Assembly: GCF_000003605.2 (NCBI RefSeq)
Contig: NW_003158051.1
Coordinates: 1-19,770 of the forward strand
Direction: 5' to 3'
DNA length: 19,770 nt
From: Saccoglossus kowalevskii
Taxonomy: Eukaryota; Hemichordata; Enteropneusta; Harrimaniidae
The position numbers and the translations under genes were made by a program. Shown here one piece after another: positions 9,443-17,744 of the stretch. Numbering within the stretch: the stretch's first letter is position 1; each line of letters begins with the position of its first letter. The notes under the pieces were generated by a model. The model made no database searches. It was not told the DNA's origin and saw only the letters and a program-made list of their open reading frames with translations.

Positions 9443-9987
9443 CGCCCGTTGCTGCCACTAGCACGGATTTGAGATCCGCGATAGCCTCGATATTTTTCGT
9501 ATATTTTCGATCGTAACTTTAATGTTATTTATGTAAACACGGCGAGATTTCTAACTTAGTAACTTACTTTAGTTACAATACCGTCTAGGCCCTTTTTATT
9601 ACGTTTTCGTAATTTATATTTTTAATACGATTGTTTTTTGAACGTCTTACTAGCACATTTTGTTTTACTCTAATATTCTCATTTTTCTCGCACTTTCTCT
9701 TTTATTGTTCTTTTCCGCTTTTTTTAACTATGTCCATTCTTCACTATACATCTCGGACTTATGTTGTTTACTCCTTTCTTATTTTTAATGCATCCTTTTC
9801 CTTTTTTCGTTGTTTTACTAACTTTCAACTAGCACAATCCAAGCCATTTTTATTATCGTTATGGAATATTGATGCCTTTTTATTGACCAATAGGATCACG
9901 ACTATCCCATTACATAGTAGCAATATTTTGCTCTGCCAGCCGATCCCATAAATAAGACCGTCAGGAACATCATTATTCATTCCCGTC
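9443..9987 (+). repeat. PLE leader B, unit 6
   Basis: A full B module with a short deletion in the pyrimidine tract near 9704. The deletion only makes a chance ORF in this region appear longer. Confidence 0.78.
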
Positions 9988-10055
9988 ATGTCTGCAGCAG
10001 AAGACATCAACACTGTCGAAGATTTCGACGTTGTGTTTGATACACCTACATTTGT

Positions 10056-10568
10056 ATGCTAGACCTGACGATTGACATCCAACCTTTAGATTCTCTACCG
10101 ACTCCAGCTCATAGACGTTTACCAGACGCTCTCTTCTCTGAAATCAAGGGTAAGGTTAAATCTTTATCGAAATTTTACCGGACCGAGTCTTCGATTGTAA
10201 ATCAAATCAAATCAATTCATAAATTTTCAATATCGGGAAAAATTTCCAAAGGTTTGGTGGTTTCTAAGAAAACCGTAATACCTGGGTTGAAGTCGTCTAC
10301 GGCATTCCTACAAAAGTGGGAACTCATTTCAATCCAGGCATCGAAAAAATACAAAAAATTGCTCGACATTTATCTACCTACGCATTTGAAGCAATTTTAG
10401 GCCGTTTTGGTGAAGGAAGAGAAGGAAGCGTTTGAACACATCAAACGCTTGGCTGGAGACGAGTATCAGGCTCTGGCGGTCAATAAACTGAGGCAATTCC
10501 TCAAACAAACGAGGAAAAGAGTACAGAACCCCCGAAAGGGCAGGAAACGTACTCCTAACCTCAAATAA
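10056..10568 (+). pseudogene. PLE ORF1, unit 6, nonsense codon
   Basis: The frame is as in the other units but has TAG at 10398-10400, where unit 7 has CAG. One C-to-T change explains it. Beyond the stop the frame is open to the usual TAA at 10566. Unit 6 has the only unbroken ORF2 5' part, yet its ORF1 is stopped. Confidence 0.78.
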
Positions 10569-10572
10569 ATTA

Positions 10573-10611
10573 GTGCTTTGGCACACAAACCAAACGGCCC
10601 TTTTTAGGGCC
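10573..10611 (+). promoter_or_regulatory. Post-ORF1 hairpin pair, unit 6 (loop changed)
   Basis: The stems are kept but the first loop is TTTG instead of TTCG, so the special tetraloop is lost in this copy. Confidence 0.4.
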
Positions 10612-11628
10612 ACCACATCCTCCAAAAAGAGAACTACCGTTATTACTTTGGATTCTGTCCACACAATCAATAACACAAAACACAATAGACACTTCTCACG
10701 TAAGAAACACATTGCAAGATGCAAACGAATAAAGAAATACAATGTTAAACTGGCTAAAAATAAATGGTTGGCTGATCAAGCTCGGTTGGTCTCAGGTTTT
10801 ATTCAGAATTTTTCGAGTAGAATTGTGACCCCAACAGAGATCATTGCCCTTGGCAACGGACTCAAATTTATACCAACCCCACCTAAGCCAACCTATCACA
10901 CTTTGCTCAATGACATGTCTATGCTATCTAGGAGAATGCGTATCAAATATTTAATGCGCAATAAACAATCTCAACAACATCCTTTCAAAATGAAATCAAA
11001 CCCACCAGACTCGAATAACAGTAGCCTCGAAAATTACATTGAGGCAACTAAAGTTGAGATATCCAAAATTACTACTAACAAACCCAAACAAAACATAAAT
11101 TCTGCCGAAAGAGCAGCAATAAATAGACTACATCATGATAACACAATTGTAATAAAACCATTCGACAAAGGTCGTGGTATTGCAATCATGAATACAACTG
11201 ACTATATATATGAAAGCCTTCGTCAATTAAACAACGAACAATACTACACTAAAATTGGTGGTAACGATACTATAGTCACGTCTAATTCAGTCCATGAGCT
11301 TGTTACAGAAATGTACAATCTGGATTTAATCGATTACGACACGTATAAATATACAGACCCATTTAACTACACAGTTAGAACGCCCCGGTGGTATTTACTG
11401 CCTAAAGTACACAAACCACCACCAGAGGGCAGTATATTTGTCGGTAGACCGATAATCAGTGGTTGCTCTGGTCCCACAGAGAAAATATCAGAATTGATTG
11501 ATCACTTTTTAATTCCTATCGTCAAAAGACAACATACTTATATCAAAGATACTACAGATTTTATTAACAAAATCGAAAATATACAAGTATCTGATAATCG
11601 CCCGTTACTGCCACTAGCACAGATCTGA
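10573..11628 (+). CDS. PLE RT (ORF2) 5' part, unit 6; uninterrupted but lacks catalytic half
   Basis: The longest intact PLE frame in the window, about 351 codons. Visible motifs are GNGLKFIPTP (about residues 94-103), KPFDKGRG (195-202), LLPKVHKP (275-282) and GRPIISG (291-297). These belong to the DKG region and fingers of PLE RTs. RT sequence ends after about residue 342 at the common breakpoint, and nine residues from leader A follow before the stop. The given start is a TTG (GTG in other units). The first AUG is at residue 115, after the first conserved motif, so normal initiation would miss it. No catalytic aspartates are present. Confidence 0.72.
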   Translation: MLWHTNQTALFRATTSSKKRTTVITLDSVHTINNTKHNRHFSRKKHIARCKRIKKYNVKLAKNKWLADQARLVSGFIQNFSSRIVTPTEIIALGNGLKFIPTPPKPTYHTLLNDMSMLSRRMRIKYLMRNKQSQQHPFKMKSNPPDSNNSSLENYIEATKVEISKITTNKPKQNINSAERAAINRLHHDNTIVIKPFDKGRGIAIMNTTDYIYESLRQLNNEQYYTKIGGNDTIVTSNSVHELVTEMYNLDLIDYDTYKYTDPFNYTVRTPRWYLLPKVHKPPPEGSIFVGRPIISGCSGPTEKISELIDHFLIPIVKRQHTYIKDTTDFINKIENIQVSDNRPLLPLAQI

Positions 11629-11912
11629 GATCCGCGATAGCCTCGTTATTTTTTGTATATATTTGTTCGTAACTTCATCGTTATTTATGTGAACACGGCG
11701 ATATTTCTAATATAGTAACTTACATTAGTCACAACACCATCTACACTCATATCGTTGCGTTTTCGCAATTTATTTTATTAATACAGCCGTTAAACGAACG
11801 TCCAACTAGCACAATCTGAACCGACTACGCCATCCACTCGCCTGGATGACAGGATAATCGATGAGTTTGTATCGACCAATCAGATTCATGTATCTTACTC
11901 GCGTCTTAGCTC
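11599..11912 (+). repeat. PLE leader A, unit 6
   Basis: 314 bp after the common RT breakpoint at 11598. It has a few private changes (AGATCTGAGATCC, TTCATGTATC). Confidence 0.8.
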
Positions 11913-12472
11913 CGCCCGTTGCTGCCACTAGCACGGATTTGAGATCCGCGATAGCCTCAATATTTTTCGTATATTTTCGATCGTAACTTTAACGTTATTT
12001 ATGTAAACACAGCGAGATTTCTAACTTAGTAACTTACTTTAGTTACAATACCGTCTAGACCTTTTTTATTACGTTTTCGTAATTTATATTTTTAATACGA
12101 TTGTTTTTTGAACGTCTTACTAGCACATTTTGTTTTACTCTAATATTCTCATTTTTCTCGCACTTTCTCTTTTATTAACCTCTATTTTGTTGTTCTTTTC
12201 CGCCTTTTTTAACTATGTCCATTCTTCACTATACATCTCGGACTTATGTTGTTTACTCCTTTCTTATTTTTAACGCATCCTTTTCCTTTTTTCGTTGTTT
12301 TACTAACTTTCAACTAGCACAATCCAAGCCATTTTTATTATCGTTATGGAATATTGATGCCTTTTTATTGACCAATAGGATCACGACTATCCCATTACAT
12401 AGTAGCAATATTTTGCTCTGCCAGCCGATCCCATAAATAAGACCGTCAGGAACATCATTATTCATTCCCGTC
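11913..12472 (+). repeat. PLE leader B, unit 7
   Basis: A full B module upstream of the terminal, most complete PLE copy. It carries the T-rich tract and ends at the ATG of the small overlapping ORF (12473). Confidence 0.78.
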
Positions 12473-12547
12473 ATGTCTGCAGCAGAAGACATCAACACTG
12501 TCGAAGATTTCGACGTTGTGTTTGATACACCTACATTTGTATGCTAG
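12473..12547 (+). CDS. Small acidic ORF overlapping the ORF1 start
   Basis: A 24-codon ORF, starting MSAAEDINTVEDF and rich in Asp/Glu, ends at a TAG that overlaps the ORF1 ATG in the string ATGCTAG. ORF1 lies in the -1 frame relative to it. The same arrangement starts at 471, 1523, 4001, 5052, 7521 and 9988. It may be the true N-terminus of ORF1 (by a -1 shift or an ancestral one-base lesion), or an upstream ORF allowing termination-reinitiation. All copies are recent, so conservation among units does not prove coding. Confidence 0.45.
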   Translation: MSAAEDINTVEDFDVVFDTPTFVC

Positions 12548-13053
12548 ACCTGACGATTGACATCCAACCTTTAGATTCTCTACCGACTCCAGCTCATAGA
12601 CGTTTACCAGACGCTCTCTTCTCTGAAATCAAGGGTAAGGTTAAATCTTTATCGAAATTTTACCGGACCGAGTCTTCGATTGTAAATCAAATCAAATCAA
12701 TTCATAAATTTTCAATATCGGGAAAAATTCCCAAAGGTTTGGTGGTTTCTAAGAAAACCGTAATACCTGGGTTGAAGCCGTCTACGGCATTCCTACAAAA
12801 GTGGGAACTCATTTCAATCCAGGCATCGAAAAAATACACAAAATTGCTCGATATTTATCTACCGACGCATTTGAAGCAATTTCAGGCCGTTTTGGTGAAG
12901 GAAGAGAAGGAAGCGTTTGAACACATCAAACGCTTGGCTGGAGACGAGTATCAGGCTCTGGCGGTCAATAAACTGAGGCAATTCCTCAAACAAACGAGGA
13001 AAAGAGTACAGGACCCCCGAAAGGGCAGGAAACGTACTCCTAACCTCAAATAA
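12541..13053 (+). CDS. PLE ORF1, unit 7 (terminal copy)
   Basis: An intact 170-codon frame from ATG (overlapping the upstream TAG) to TAA at 13051. Private substitutions include Ser-to-Pro near residue 64, Ser-to-Pro near residue 79 and Lys-to-Thr near residue 99. The ORF2 frame is open from 12977, so the two frames overlap by 77 nt, and a +1 shift there would fuse them. The overlap contains GACCCCCGA, a C5 run. The function is unknown. Basic composition suggests RNA or DNA contact. Confidence 0.68.
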   Translation: MLDLTIDIQPLDSLPTPAHRRLPDALFSEIKGKVKSLSKFYRTESSIVNQIKSIHKFSISGKIPKGLVVSKKTVIPGLKPSTAFLQKWELISIQASKKYTKLLDIYLPTHLKQFQAVLVKEEKEAFEHIKRLAGDEYQALAVNKLRQFLKQTRKRVQDPRKGRKRTPNLK

Positions 13054-13057
13054 ATTA

Positions 13058-13096
13058 GTGCTTCGGCACACAAACCAAACGGCCCTTTTTAGGGCC
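13058..13096 (+). promoter_or_regulatory. Two hairpins after the ORF1 stop (unit 7)
   Basis: GTGCTTCGGCAC (13058-13069) folds as a 4-bp stem with a UUCG tetraloop closed by C-G, a very stable class. GGCCCTTTTTAGGGCC (13081-13096) gives a 6-bp stem with a TTTT loop. The first begins 4 nt after the ORF1 TAA. They lie where ORF1 meets ORF2, so a recoding or reinitiation role is possible but unproven. Confidence 0.5.
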
Positions 13097-14979
13097 ACCA
13101 CATCCTCCAAAAAGAGAACTACCGTTATTACTTTGGATTCTGTCCATACAATCAATAACACAAAATGCAATAGACACTTCTCACGTAAGAAACACATTGC
13201 AAGATGCAAACGAATAAAAAAATACAATGCTAAAATGGCTAAAAATAAACGGTTAGTTGATCAAGCTCGGTTGGTCTCAAATTTTATTCGGAATTTTCGA
13301 GTAAAATTCTAACCCCAATAGAGATCATTGCCCTTGGCAACGGACTCAAATTTATACCAACCCCACTAAGCCAACCTATCACACTCTGCTCAATGACATG
13401 TCTATGCTATCTAGGAGAATGCGTATTAAATATTTAATGCGCAATAAACAATCTCAACAACATCCTTTCAAAATGAAATCAACATGGAACCCACCAGACT
13501 CGAATAATAGTAGCCTCGAAAATTACATTGAGGCAACTAAAGTTGAGATATCCAAAATCACTACCAATAAACCCAAACAAAACATGAATTCTGCCGAAAG
13601 AGCAGCAATAAATAGATTACATCATGATAACACAATTGTAATAAAACCATTCGACAAAGGTCGTGGTATTGCAATCATGAATACAACTGACTATATATAT
13701 GAAAGCCTTCGTCAATTAAACAACGAACAATACTACACTAAAATTGGTGGTAACGATACTATAGTCACGTCTAATTCGGTCCATGAGCTCGTTACAGAAA
13801 TGTACAATCTGGATTTAATCGATTACGACACGTATAAATATACAGACCCATTTAACTACACAGTTAGAACGCCCCGGTGGTATTTATTGCCTAAAGTACA
13901 CAAACCACCACCAGAGGGCAGTATATTTGTTGGTAGACCGATAATCAGTGGTTGCTCTGGTCCCACAGAGAAAATATCAGAATTGATTGACCACTTTTTA
14001 ATTCCAATCGTCAAAAGACAACATACTTATATCAAAGATACTACAGATTTTATTAATCGAAAATATACAAGTATCTGATAATAACGTCCTAGTAACCTTG
14101 GATGTCGTATCAATGTATACTAATACTGTTCATGAAGAAGCGATCCGAGCAACCGCTAATGCAATGCAATCGAATTACAATCACAGTGACAGTCCTTTGA
14201 AACCACTACCTGGGGAATATATAATTAAACTCCTTGAAATCATTCTGAAAAGAAATACATTCGAGTTTAATAATGAGTATTATACCCAAACATGTGGAGT
14301 TAGCATGGGATCACCGTCTTCACCTGAGATTGCCGACATTACATTCCACCTACTGGAAAATTAGATTTTACTATTTGGTGCTCGTTATATCAAAACATGG
14401 TATCGTTTTCGAGATGACATTTTCATGGTATTCAATGGTACCATACCTGAATTACACAAATTTATTCAGGATGCTAATATGCTTCATGATAAATACCAGC
14501 TCACATTTGAATACTCAATGACACAAGTCACGTACCTTGACCTATATAAAGGACAACGCTTCCTTGATCTGAATATACTAGACATGAAAACGCACACCAA
14601 GACAACGGAAACGTTTCAATATTTGAAACGTAATTCCTGTCACCCTACATCAGTATTCAAAGGTTTTATTAAAGGCGAAACTATTCGATATGCTCGTACA
14701 TGTAATAATGCAAACGATTTCTTACATAAACGTAATTTATTTATTGAAAAATTGCGTGAAAGAGATTACACAAATAACGATATCGAAAGATACTCTTCAA
14801 TTAATGAACATGACAATCGTATCTCACATTTACGAGAATCAATGCCCTATAATGAAGGGCAAACAATATTCACAACTACGTTCAACCCATATATACAAGG
14901 GTACAGGCTCAAAAGAGCCCTATTAAAAAACTGGGATTTAATTCGGAATGATTTGTTACTGTGTAACATTTTTCCAAAT

Positions 14980-14992
14980 CCCCCCCCCCCCC
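14980..14992 (+). repeat. C13 homopolymer in RT C-terminus
   Basis: Thirteen C in a row encode a run of prolines just before IAFRRNINLKDKL. The frame is correct at this length. Such runs are prone to slippage and sequencing error, so the true length is uncertain. Confidence 0.9.
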
Positions 14993-15178
14993 TTATTGCA
15001 TTTCGTAGAAATATTAACTTGAAAGATAAACTCACAAGTTCTAGTCTACGTACTGACAAACTCATGAAAAATGACACACCAAACGACGAAGAATTACTTT
15101 CCATTTTAACTAAATTGTATAATGAAAGTAATAACGTCGAACATTCTGAAAGCTAATTTAATCGAACGATTCGGTCAA

Positions 15179-15226
15179 GTACTGTTCCGACTGATGAAGG
15201 GTTCAACATAGAACCCGAAACAGCAC
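15179..15226 (+). ncRNA. Hammerhead-ribozyme-like motif
   Basis: CTGATGA (15191-15197) and GAAA (15217-15220) flank a perfect 6-bp stem, GGGTTC/GAACCC, with a 6-nt loop. This resembles a hammerhead core with stem II. GTACTGT (15179-15185) pairs with ACAGCAC (15220-15226), with one A-C mismatch, in the stem III position. Stem I is missing: only about four bases separate the cleavage-site position from CTGATGA, and an extra A precedes stem II. PLEs are known to carry hammerhead motifs. This copy may be a degenerate ribozyme or only a hairpin tag at the 3' end. Confidence 0.4.
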
Positions 15227-15318
15227 CATCACACTAGTGAATAATCCAATCACGGATACATTTGAGTGCTGTATCGACATAGGCTTTCTTCGTACTCAGT
15301 TTTGTATTCCATTATTGT

Positions 15319-15370
15319 TTCCGTGTTTACTTCTATCAGGATCACACCTGAAAACTATTTTAACACGGAA
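15319..15370 (+). other. Nested hairpin in the PLE 3' UTR
   Basis: TTCCGTGTT (15319-15327) is exactly complementary to AACACGGAA (15362-15370). Inside lies TCAGG-ATCACA-CCTGA (15336-15351). It could be part of the RNA structure recognised by the PLE RT, or a remnant of a small inverted-repeat element. Confidence 0.45.
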
Positions 15371-15455
15371 TTCTACATCTGTTACGTATTTAGTTAGCTA
15401 ATGCAATACTGCCCTCAGTCGTTGAAATGTTCGTCAATCCACCACCCCCATCAAA

Positions 15456-17744
15456 ACTTAGTGGGTTATTGTCAGTATACACCGTGAACTCTGCTCCAAC
15501 TAATATGTCTCTAAACTTCTGGGTAATGGCCCACTTTAATGCCAAAAGTTCCAACTTCATGCTGGAGTAGTTTTGCATATTTCTTTCATTCGTCTTCAAG
15601 CTACGACTGGCATACGCCAAGACTACAGTTCCATTCTCTTGATTTTGAGAAAGTACGGCACCAAGGCCATTCAAACTGGCATCTGTTTCGACTACAAAGG
15701 GTTTATGGAAGTCTGGGTAACCTAGTACGGGTGCACTAGTTAGGGCATTCTTAATTGCAACAAAAGCCTCCTCACAAGAAGCGTCCCATAGCAGCTTGAT
15801 TTTCATTGACGAATCCTTGGATTTTTTCTTTCCATACTTCATGTCATTCTTCCCTCCTTTCAACAAGTTGTGTAGTGGGGCGGCTATCTTTGCATACCCC
15901 TTGATGAACCTTCTATAATATCCGGAGAGGCCAAGATACCCACGAAGGTCACGTTCCGTCTCTGGGCGAGACCACTCCTGAACAGCACGTAGTTTCTCCG
16001 GATCAGGGGAGGTGCCGTCACTTGATATCACATGACCTAAATACCTCACCTTTTCTCTAAAGAGTTGACATTTTTCAGGTTTAACTTTTAAGTTTAGACT
16101 AGCCAAGCGAGAAAGCACAGTGTCCAGTCTTAATAGTGTCTCTTCGAAAGTTGCACCAAATATTAAAATGTCGTCAAGATAGACTAAAAGGGTTTGAAAA
16201 TTTAGGTCCCCAAATGCTTTGTCCATCAACCTCATAAACGTGCCACTTGCATTACATAAGCCAAACGGCATACGTAAAAACTCGTAATGACCTCCTGTCC
16301 CAGTTCTGAAGGCTGTTTTTTCCACATCCTCTTCTGCCATAGGAATTTGGTGGTATCCATGGGCAAGATCTAAACTGCAGAAATATTTTGCCCCCTTCAG
16401 AACATCGAGTGCTTCTTCAATTCTCGGCAAAGGATATGCATCCTTGCGAGTTTTGGCGTTAAGCGCACGATAATCTACGCATAATCTCAACTTGCCATCT
16501 TTTTTTCTGACTAGAACTATTGGTGAGGCATAAGGGCTACACGACTCTCAGATTACACCTCTTTCCAATGACTTTTGGAGGTAATCCCTCACTTCACCCC
16601 ACTGGTGTGGTGGTACTCTTCTATATGGTACTTTCACTGGTTTATCATCGATAGTGACTATTCTATGTTTCACCACATCACAATAACCAATGTCATTTTC
16701 ATCTTGGCTAAAGACGTGTCGGTGCTTGCTTATCACCTTGTGCAGCTCTTTCTGTCTGGCGTCATCAAGAGAATTACCAAGATCCATTCTTGCCAGAATA
16801 TCAGTCACCAATGACAAGGCAGGGTTATCTGCAGACACATCTTTCACTTCCACTTCATTCTCATTTATGATATAAAATTGAAGTCTGGGCTCCACAGTGG
16901 CTGACTTTAGTTCTCCAATCGGGGTTCTGGGTAACAAATGCACATCAGTATCACTAAAATTGGCAACTTGAATTGGTACTCTTCCATTATCATTCACAGA
17001 GACATACGCTGCTCCCATGGAAACTCCATTCTGTAATTTAGCAACCCGAGCAACATTTCTCTCAAGTAAGGCATGATATGTTTGCCCTCTCTTTGCTGGC
17101 CTCACGGACCCTTGAATAACCTTAAGAGTTCGAGCAGGAATTAAAATTGGTTTCTTTCCAGCAACTCTCACAGACATTCCCTCGGTGTCAACCATTCTCG
17201 TCTCTTGGTTCAATGCTATTGACTGATAAAGTTCAAGTACATGTAAAAGTTTGCGTTCTTCTTCGTCTACTGATTGCATTAAAATTGGTACGAAATTATT
17301 GCCAAATTTGTTAACTAATTTCTGTCTTATGTCACGAAATACATTAGAACCAAGTACACCAGGAATCATCCTTTTGTGCTCTGCAATGGGTGTATTGACA
17401 GGATCACTGACAACCAAGAATCCTAAATTGTGGAATGTTTGTCCAAATACTGATAGTGGAAGCTCAACATAACCTAAATAGGGTACTTCCAAACCTTGGG
17501 AACCAGATATGCGGATGAAGGATGTTACATCTATTAACTGTCCTTCATGAGCGAAGTGCTCCTTGAAGAAGTCTTCTGTAACTGTAGACACCTGAGCACC
17601 AGTATCCAACAAACTCCCGATTTCTGTCTGTCCCAACTTCACAGTAAGCTCTGGACAATGTCCCACAACTTTGTGTATTACTGAGCCTTCCGTTTCACAT
17701 CCACCCACCACATGGCTCTCGGCAGTAGGCACTACTTGTTTAAA
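15456..17744 (-). pseudogene. pol: Gypsy pro-pol: protease, RT, partial RNase H
   Basis: It is entered from gag by a -1 shift at 17738-17744. The aspartyl protease shows the catalytic LLDTGA (about 17604) and a later VLGSNVF. RT shows LCVDYRALNAKT, SLDLAHGYHQIP (motif A, Asp near 16368), MPFGLCNA, catalytic YLDD (16170-16181) and YLGHVISSDG. RNase H shows VETDAS, the conserved Glu in KLELLALKW and YTDNNPLS, then ends abruptly. TGA at 16548-16550 interrupts the start of RT. Where related proteins commonly have Arg, a CGA-to-TGA change would explain it. The frame is otherwise continuous. The last 65 bp or so that appear open past 15456 are not RNase H. Confidence 0.92.

Larger units (their letters stand above)
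7054..9532 (+). repeat. Unit 5 (long type)
   Basis: Layout is as in unit 2. It is intermediate in sequence. It shares the two ORF2 frameshifts with units 2 and 4, but shares GACGATTGACATCC at the ORF1 start and AAGATGCAAACG in ORF2 with units 6 and 7. Confidence 0.9.
9533..12002 (+). repeat. Unit 6 (long type)
   Basis: Layout is as in unit 2. It lacks the two ORF2 frameshifts of units 2, 4 and 5, so ORF2 is open to the breakpoint at 11598. A short deletion removes part of the T-rich leader near 9704 (CTCTTTTATTGTTC). ORF1 has a TAG stop at 10398. Confidence 0.9.
13058..15156 (+). pseudogene. PLE reverse transcriptase (ORF2), unit 7; full length, broken in four places
   Basis: The only copy with the complete RT domain. 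In order: basic N-terminal part, DKG region (KPFDKGRG), LLPKVHKP, GRPIISG, motif A (LVTLDVVSMYTN), a GVSMGSPSSPEIAD segment, catalytic RFRDDIF, then the PLE C-terminal block HPTSVFKGFIKGE. It ends with about 30 mainly polar residues after IAFRRNINLKDKL. GIY-YIG endonuclease, normally C-terminal in canonical PLEs, is absent. Lesions are a lost T near 13296 (leading to TAA at 13310), a lost C near 13366, a 5-bp loss near 14056 and an in-frame TAG at 14362-14364. The frame bookkeeping across these indels is consistent with one ancestral ORF. The copy is not functional as read. Confidence 0.92.
1..15455 (+). repeat. Tandem array of Penelope-like element units
   Basis: Seven head-to-tail units share the same leader, ORF1 and, in five of them, RT sequence. 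Phased on the motif GTAAACAC, units start at 1, 1052, 3531, 4582, 7054, 9533 and 12003. Spacings are 1051, 2479, 1051, 2472, 2479 and 2470 bp, and the last unit runs on into a complete RT 3' half and 3' UTR. The left end lies outside the window. PLEs often occur as partial head-to-tail tandems with pseudo-LTRs. Here, repeated use of identical breakpoints indicates further amplification by recombination rather than independent insertions. Confidence 0.93.
12003..15455 (+). mobile_element. Unit 7: terminal PLE copy with complete RT 3' half and 3' UTR
   Basis: This is the only unit that passes the RT breakpoint used by the others. After GATAAT (ending near 14082) it continues into RT motif A, the RDD catalytic motif and the C-terminal part, then a 3' UTR. 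The right end is placed where recognisable gypsy RNase H begins, about 15456. Three small deletions and one nonsense codon disable its ORF2. It best represents the parent element of the array. Confidence 0.88.
15157..15455 (+). other. PLE 3' untranslated region
   Basis: About 300 bp between the RT stop and the point where gypsy RNase H becomes recognisable. No coding frame is convincing. It contains a hammerhead-like fold (15179-15226) and a nested hairpin (15319-15370). Positions 15371-15455 have no recognisable identity. The exact PLE end is uncertain by about ten bases because the junction lies in TCAAAAC. Confidence 0.65.

Noticed and set aside
1-15455. CRISPR-like or bacterial repeat array.
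   Set aside because: The repeats are 1-2.5 kb units with PLE coding sequence, not short repeats with unique spacers.
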